Positions 21,449 to 23,747 of a stretch of 23,747 bases of DNA are shown here, in pieces; position 1 is the stretch's first letter; the number at the start of each line of letters is the position of its first letter. Under the pieces are notes generated by a model that was not told where the DNA came from, did no database searches, and saw only the letters and a program-made list of their open reading frames with translations. This stretch comes from URNF01 sp045634325. GTDB lineage: Bacteria; Bacillota; Clostridia; Oscillospirales; Acutalibacteraceae. The DNA lies in NCBI GenBank assembly GCA_045634325.1, contig JAZRAA010000032.1, forward strand, positions 1 through 23,747. The letters run 5' to 3'. The position numbers and the translations under genes are program-made.

Positions 21449-22219
21449 ATGAAAGTTACGTTATTGACCCATACGCCTGACCCCGAGCATTTGCTGGCAT
21501 CTGCGGCAAGACTTTGTTATTCTGCTGCTAATATTGAAACATTAATGGAAAATCTCACCCCGGAAAAAACCGCTGATTTTGTGAATTATTTAGCGGAGTT
21601 GGGGCATGAAAGTCCCATGGAGCATGTAACTTTCACGTTTGGTATCGAGGGTGTTTCTCGTGCCCTGTTGGCACAAATCACCCGTCATCGTATTGCTTCT
21701 TATAGTGTGCAAAGCCAACGTTATGTACAGGAAAAGATGTTTGAATACGTACTGCCGCCCGAAATTGAAGCTGTGCCTGAAGCAAAAGAAATTTTTATAA
21801 AGGCAATGGAAGAAGACCAGCGTCAGTATGAAGAATTGACCGCTATATTGAAAGAAAAGCACTTAAAAGAGATGCTTGAAAGTGGTATGGATGAAAAAGC
21901 GGCTAATAATGCTGCTCAGAAAAAGGCGATTGAAGACGCGCGATTTGTGTTACCAAACGCTTGTACCACAAAAATGATTATGACTATGAATGCTCGTAGT
22001 TTGATCAATTTCTTCCATCATCGTTGTTGCAATCGTGCCCAATGGGAAATTCGTGATTTGGCGGCGCAGATGTTCAAACTTTGCTATGCAGTGGCTCCGA
22101 ATTTGTTTAAAAATGCCGGTCCCGCTTGTGTCAGCGGTCGTTGTCCCGAAGGGAAAATGTCTTGCGGTAAGATGGCCGAGATGCGTGCTCTGTATAATGA
22201 TATAAAGGAGAATGCATAA
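21449..22219 (+). CDS. thyX: FAD-dependent thymidylate synthase ThyX
   Basis: ThyX makes dTMP from dUMP using methylene-tetrahydrofolate and reduced FAD, unlike ThyA. The 256-residue protein carries the diagnostic ThyX motif RHRxxSxxxxSxR as RHRIASYSVQSQR (79-91), the HESPMEHV segment (53-60), and the C-terminal EIRDLAAQMFKL region. ATG 21449 has AAAGGAGAAGG immediately upstream. The tmk gene starts 2 bases after the stop, so dTMP synthesis and phosphorylation are co-expressed. dUMP may come from the dCMP deaminase encoded at 15359. Confidence 0.97.
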   Translation: MKVTLLTHTPDPEHLLASAARLCYSAANIETLMENLTPEKTADFVNYLAELGHESPMEHVTFTFGIEGVSRALLAQITRHRIASYSVQSQRYVQEKMFEYVLPPEIEAVPEAKEIFIKAMEEDQRQYEELTAILKEKHLKEMLESGMDEKAANNAAQKKAIEDARFVLPNACTTKMIMTMNARSLINFFHHRCCNRAQWEIRDLAAQMFKLCYAVAPNLFKNAGPACVSGRCPEGKMSCGKMAEMRALYNDIKENA

Positions 22220-22221
22220 GT

Positions 22222-22887
22222 ATGGGGAAACTCATTGTAATCGATGGTTTGGATGGAAGTGGAAAATCCACGCAGTTACAGCGTTTGGAACAGTATTTGC
22301 AGGAAAAACAAACAGCGTATAAGCAAATTTCGTTTCCGGATTATGCGCAACCTTCGTCTGCGTTGGTGACCATGTATCTTGCGGGTGAATTCGGCAGTTC
22401 CGCTGATGATGTTAATGCGTATGCTGCATCCTCGTTTTATGCCGTTGACCGTTATGCAAGCTATAAAAAATTCTGGGAACAAGAGTATCAACAAGATTTG
22501 CCCATTATCGCTGCGCGGTACACTACCTCTAACGCTATCCATCAAATGGCAAAGTTGCCGAAATCTGAATGGGATAACTATTTGGAGTGGATGGAACACT
22601 ATGAGTATGTGTTGTTAGGTTTACCGCGTCCCGATGCTGTCATTTTCTTGGATATGCCGCTTGATATTGCACAAAAACTGATGTCACATCGGTATGAAGG
22701 CGATGAGAGCAAGAAGGATATTCATGAACGCGACTTGCAATATTTACGCCAATGCCGTGAGAGTGCTTTGTACGCCGCCCAAAAATGTGGTTGGCAGGTA
22801 GTGACTTGCGGAGCAGGGGATGCACCCTTGCCACCGGAAGTCATTACGGAAAAATTGGTACACATTTTTGAGGAAACCGTAGGTTAA
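22222..22887 (+). CDS. tmk: Thymidylate kinase (divergent, eukaryote-like loops)
   Basis: Thymidylate kinase converts dTMP to dTDP with ATP. The 221-residue P-loop kinase has Walker A GLDGSGKST (9-17). The substrate-loop motif is ISFPDY in place of the usual bacterial TREPGG, and ARYTTSNAIHQ stands where canonical enzymes have DRYxxSxxAYQ. VIFLDMP and HERDLQYLRQCRESALYA also fit the kinase family. The FP-type loop resembles eukaryotic thymidylate kinases and a known clostridial subgroup. The start ATG 22222 is 2 bases after thyX, with AAAGGAG 11 bases upstream inside the thyX end. Another deoxynucleotide kinase function is possible, but the position next to thyX favours dTMP. Confidence 0.88.
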   Translation: MGKLIVIDGLDGSGKSTQLQRLEQYLQEKQTAYKQISFPDYAQPSSALVTMYLAGEFGSSADDVNAYAASSFYAVDRYASYKKFWEQEYQQDLPIIAARYTTSNAIHQMAKLPKSEWDNYLEWMEHYEYVLLGLPRPDAVIFLDMPLDIAQKLMSHRYEGDESKKDIHERDLQYLRQCRESALYAAQKCGWQVVTCGAGDAPLPPEVITEKLVHIFEETVG

Positions 22888-22891
22888 CGGC

Positions 22892-23716
22892 ATGTCTTTT
22901 AGTGTAAAGCAAATCAACTTAACAGATAATGCAGAGGCGTTATCCGCTATTTTTACGGAATGTTTTCCGGAAGATGCAGATTTTGCAGATGTTTTTTTGC
23001 GTCATGCCCCTAAAACCGTCACTTGCTTTGCGGGTTATGAACTGGATATACCGGTATGCGCTTTATATTTATTACCCGCTGACTTACAAATAGGGGATAC
23101 GGTTTTAAAAGCACAGTATGTGTACGGTGTAGGCACACTGGCGGCGTATCGGGGAAAAGGATATGCCAAACGCCTTTTAGAGGTTGTGCAGACCCAAACG
23201 ACCGCAGATGTGTGTATTTTATATCCGGCCAATGCGTCTTTGCGTGGTTTTTATAAGAACTGCGGATATCAAGACGCTTTCATCACACAACGTGTTATCG
23301 CTAAACAAAGTGACGTTTCTGCTTTATCATTTCAAAAAGCGTGCCCTTTTTGTGCCAGCACATACGCGGCGATGCGTGCAGAATTTTTAAAACGACATCC
23401 ATTCGCACATGCGGTTTTTTCGCAAGAAATATTGGAGTTGTTGTTATCACATGCCCAAGTAGCTTGTTTTGACGGTGGAACGGCGTTGGTAGTACAGCAA
23501 AAAGACAAGGTGTTTGTACCGGAGGTGCTGTGCGACGGTGCGGATTTGCCGCGCATGCTTACTGCGTTGTCAACTGTTTTTTCGGAACAGACGGTGTATG
23601 TTAATTTACCGCTGGCGGGAGAGGATTCTTTGATGGTGTTGCCTTTACGAGAAATAGCCCGAGAATTATTGAGTGGAAAAGAAATACCGTTTTTTGGAAC
23701 GGTGTTTGATGTTTGA
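22892..23716 (+). CDS. GNAT family N-acetyltransferase (Eis-like, two domains)
   Basis: This 274-residue protein has a GNAT acetyl-CoA-binding domain in its first half. The core motif is YGVGTLAAYRGKGYAKRLLE (about residues 74-93), followed by VCILYPANASLRGFYKNCGY (about 107-126). The second half (about 140-274) is a less conserved region resembling the second domain of Eis-like acetyltransferases. The acceptor substrate cannot be assigned; proteins, amines or aminoglycosides are possible for this group. ATG 22892 is 4 bases after the tmk stop, with only AGG about 8 bases upstream as ribosome binding site. It ends 13 bases before the start of the next gene and is probably in the thyX-tmk transcript. 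Confidence 0.85.
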   Translation: MSFSVKQINLTDNAEALSAIFTECFPEDADFADVFLRHAPKTVTCFAGYELDIPVCALYLLPADLQIGDTVLKAQYVYGVGTLAAYRGKGYAKRLLEVVQTQTTADVCILYPANASLRGFYKNCGYQDAFITQRVIAKQSDVSALSFQKACPFCASTYAAMRAEFLKRHPFAHAVFSQEILELLLSHAQVACFDGGTALVVQQKDKVFVPEVLCDGADLPRMLTALSTVFSEQTVYVNLPLAGEDSLMVLPLREIARELLSGKEIPFFGTVFDV

Positions 23717-23729
23717 GATGGAGGTCCTT

Positions 23730-23747
23730 ATGGTTTATGTGTTTTTA
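23730..23747 (+). CDS. Start of a further gene, truncated by the window end
   Basis: ATG 23730 follows GGAGG (23720-23724) with 5-base spacing, and six codons (MVYVFL) remain before the window ends. This looks like a real gene start on the same transcript as the acetyltransferase, but the product cannot be assigned. Confidence 0.6.

Overview
The window looks like chromosomal, mostly housekeeping DNA from an endospore-forming member of the Clostridia (Firmicutes). A gut-type Oscillospirales-like lineage is my guess, not something the sequence proves. The main evidence is spo0A, a complete cotJABC spore-coat operon and a CwlD-like cortex amidase. Purine-rich AGGAGG-type ribosome binding sites, TTGACA/TATAAT-type promoters and a PyrR-controlled attenuator also fit. 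I see no prophage, insertion sequence, CRISPR array, toxin-antitoxin pair or defence system.

Layout. 1-1678 is the 3' part of a secreted, repeat-containing surface protein whose 5' end lies outside the window. 1808-3113 is a MarR-type regulator with two strong palindromic operators, followed by a DegV/FakB fatty-acid-binding protein. 3297-4070 is spo0A, with an unusual array of GGTAA motifs over its promoter. 4129-5684 holds three small genes: a CYTH-domain protein, a C_GCAxxG_C_C protein and a TspO homologue. The ribosome binding site of the TspO gene lies inside a 15-bp hairpin. polA (minus strand) converges on tspO. A tRNA-Leu(GAG) with a perfect consensus promoter and an ECF-transporter S component follow on the plus strand. 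pyrR-uraA (minus strand) is preceded by a full PyrR attenuator: binding loop, antiterminator and terminator. cotJABC (minus strand) is next; cotJA is a 59-codon gene with a GTG start.

From 12538 to the end all genes are on the plus strand. They are ruvX, a UDP-GlcNAc 2-epimerase-family gene, mutY, a dCMP deaminase gene, fabG, pepF, rpiB, cwlD, radA, comEA, thyX, tmk, a GNAT acetyltransferase and the first codons of another gene.

How the genes fit together. Pyrimidine supply is a recurring theme: pyrR-uraA handles uracil uptake and its control, dCMP deaminase makes dUMP, ThyX makes dTMP and Tmk makes dTDP. DNA maintenance is another: PolA, RuvX, MutY and RadA. Sporulation genes (spo0A, cotJABC, cwlD) are scattered through the window.

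No clearly new system was found. The best leads are local: the twin MarR operators, the Spo0A acidic-pocket substitution with phased repeats in its promoter, the ribosome binding site hairpin at tspO, and a MutY iron-sulphur motif with one extra residue.
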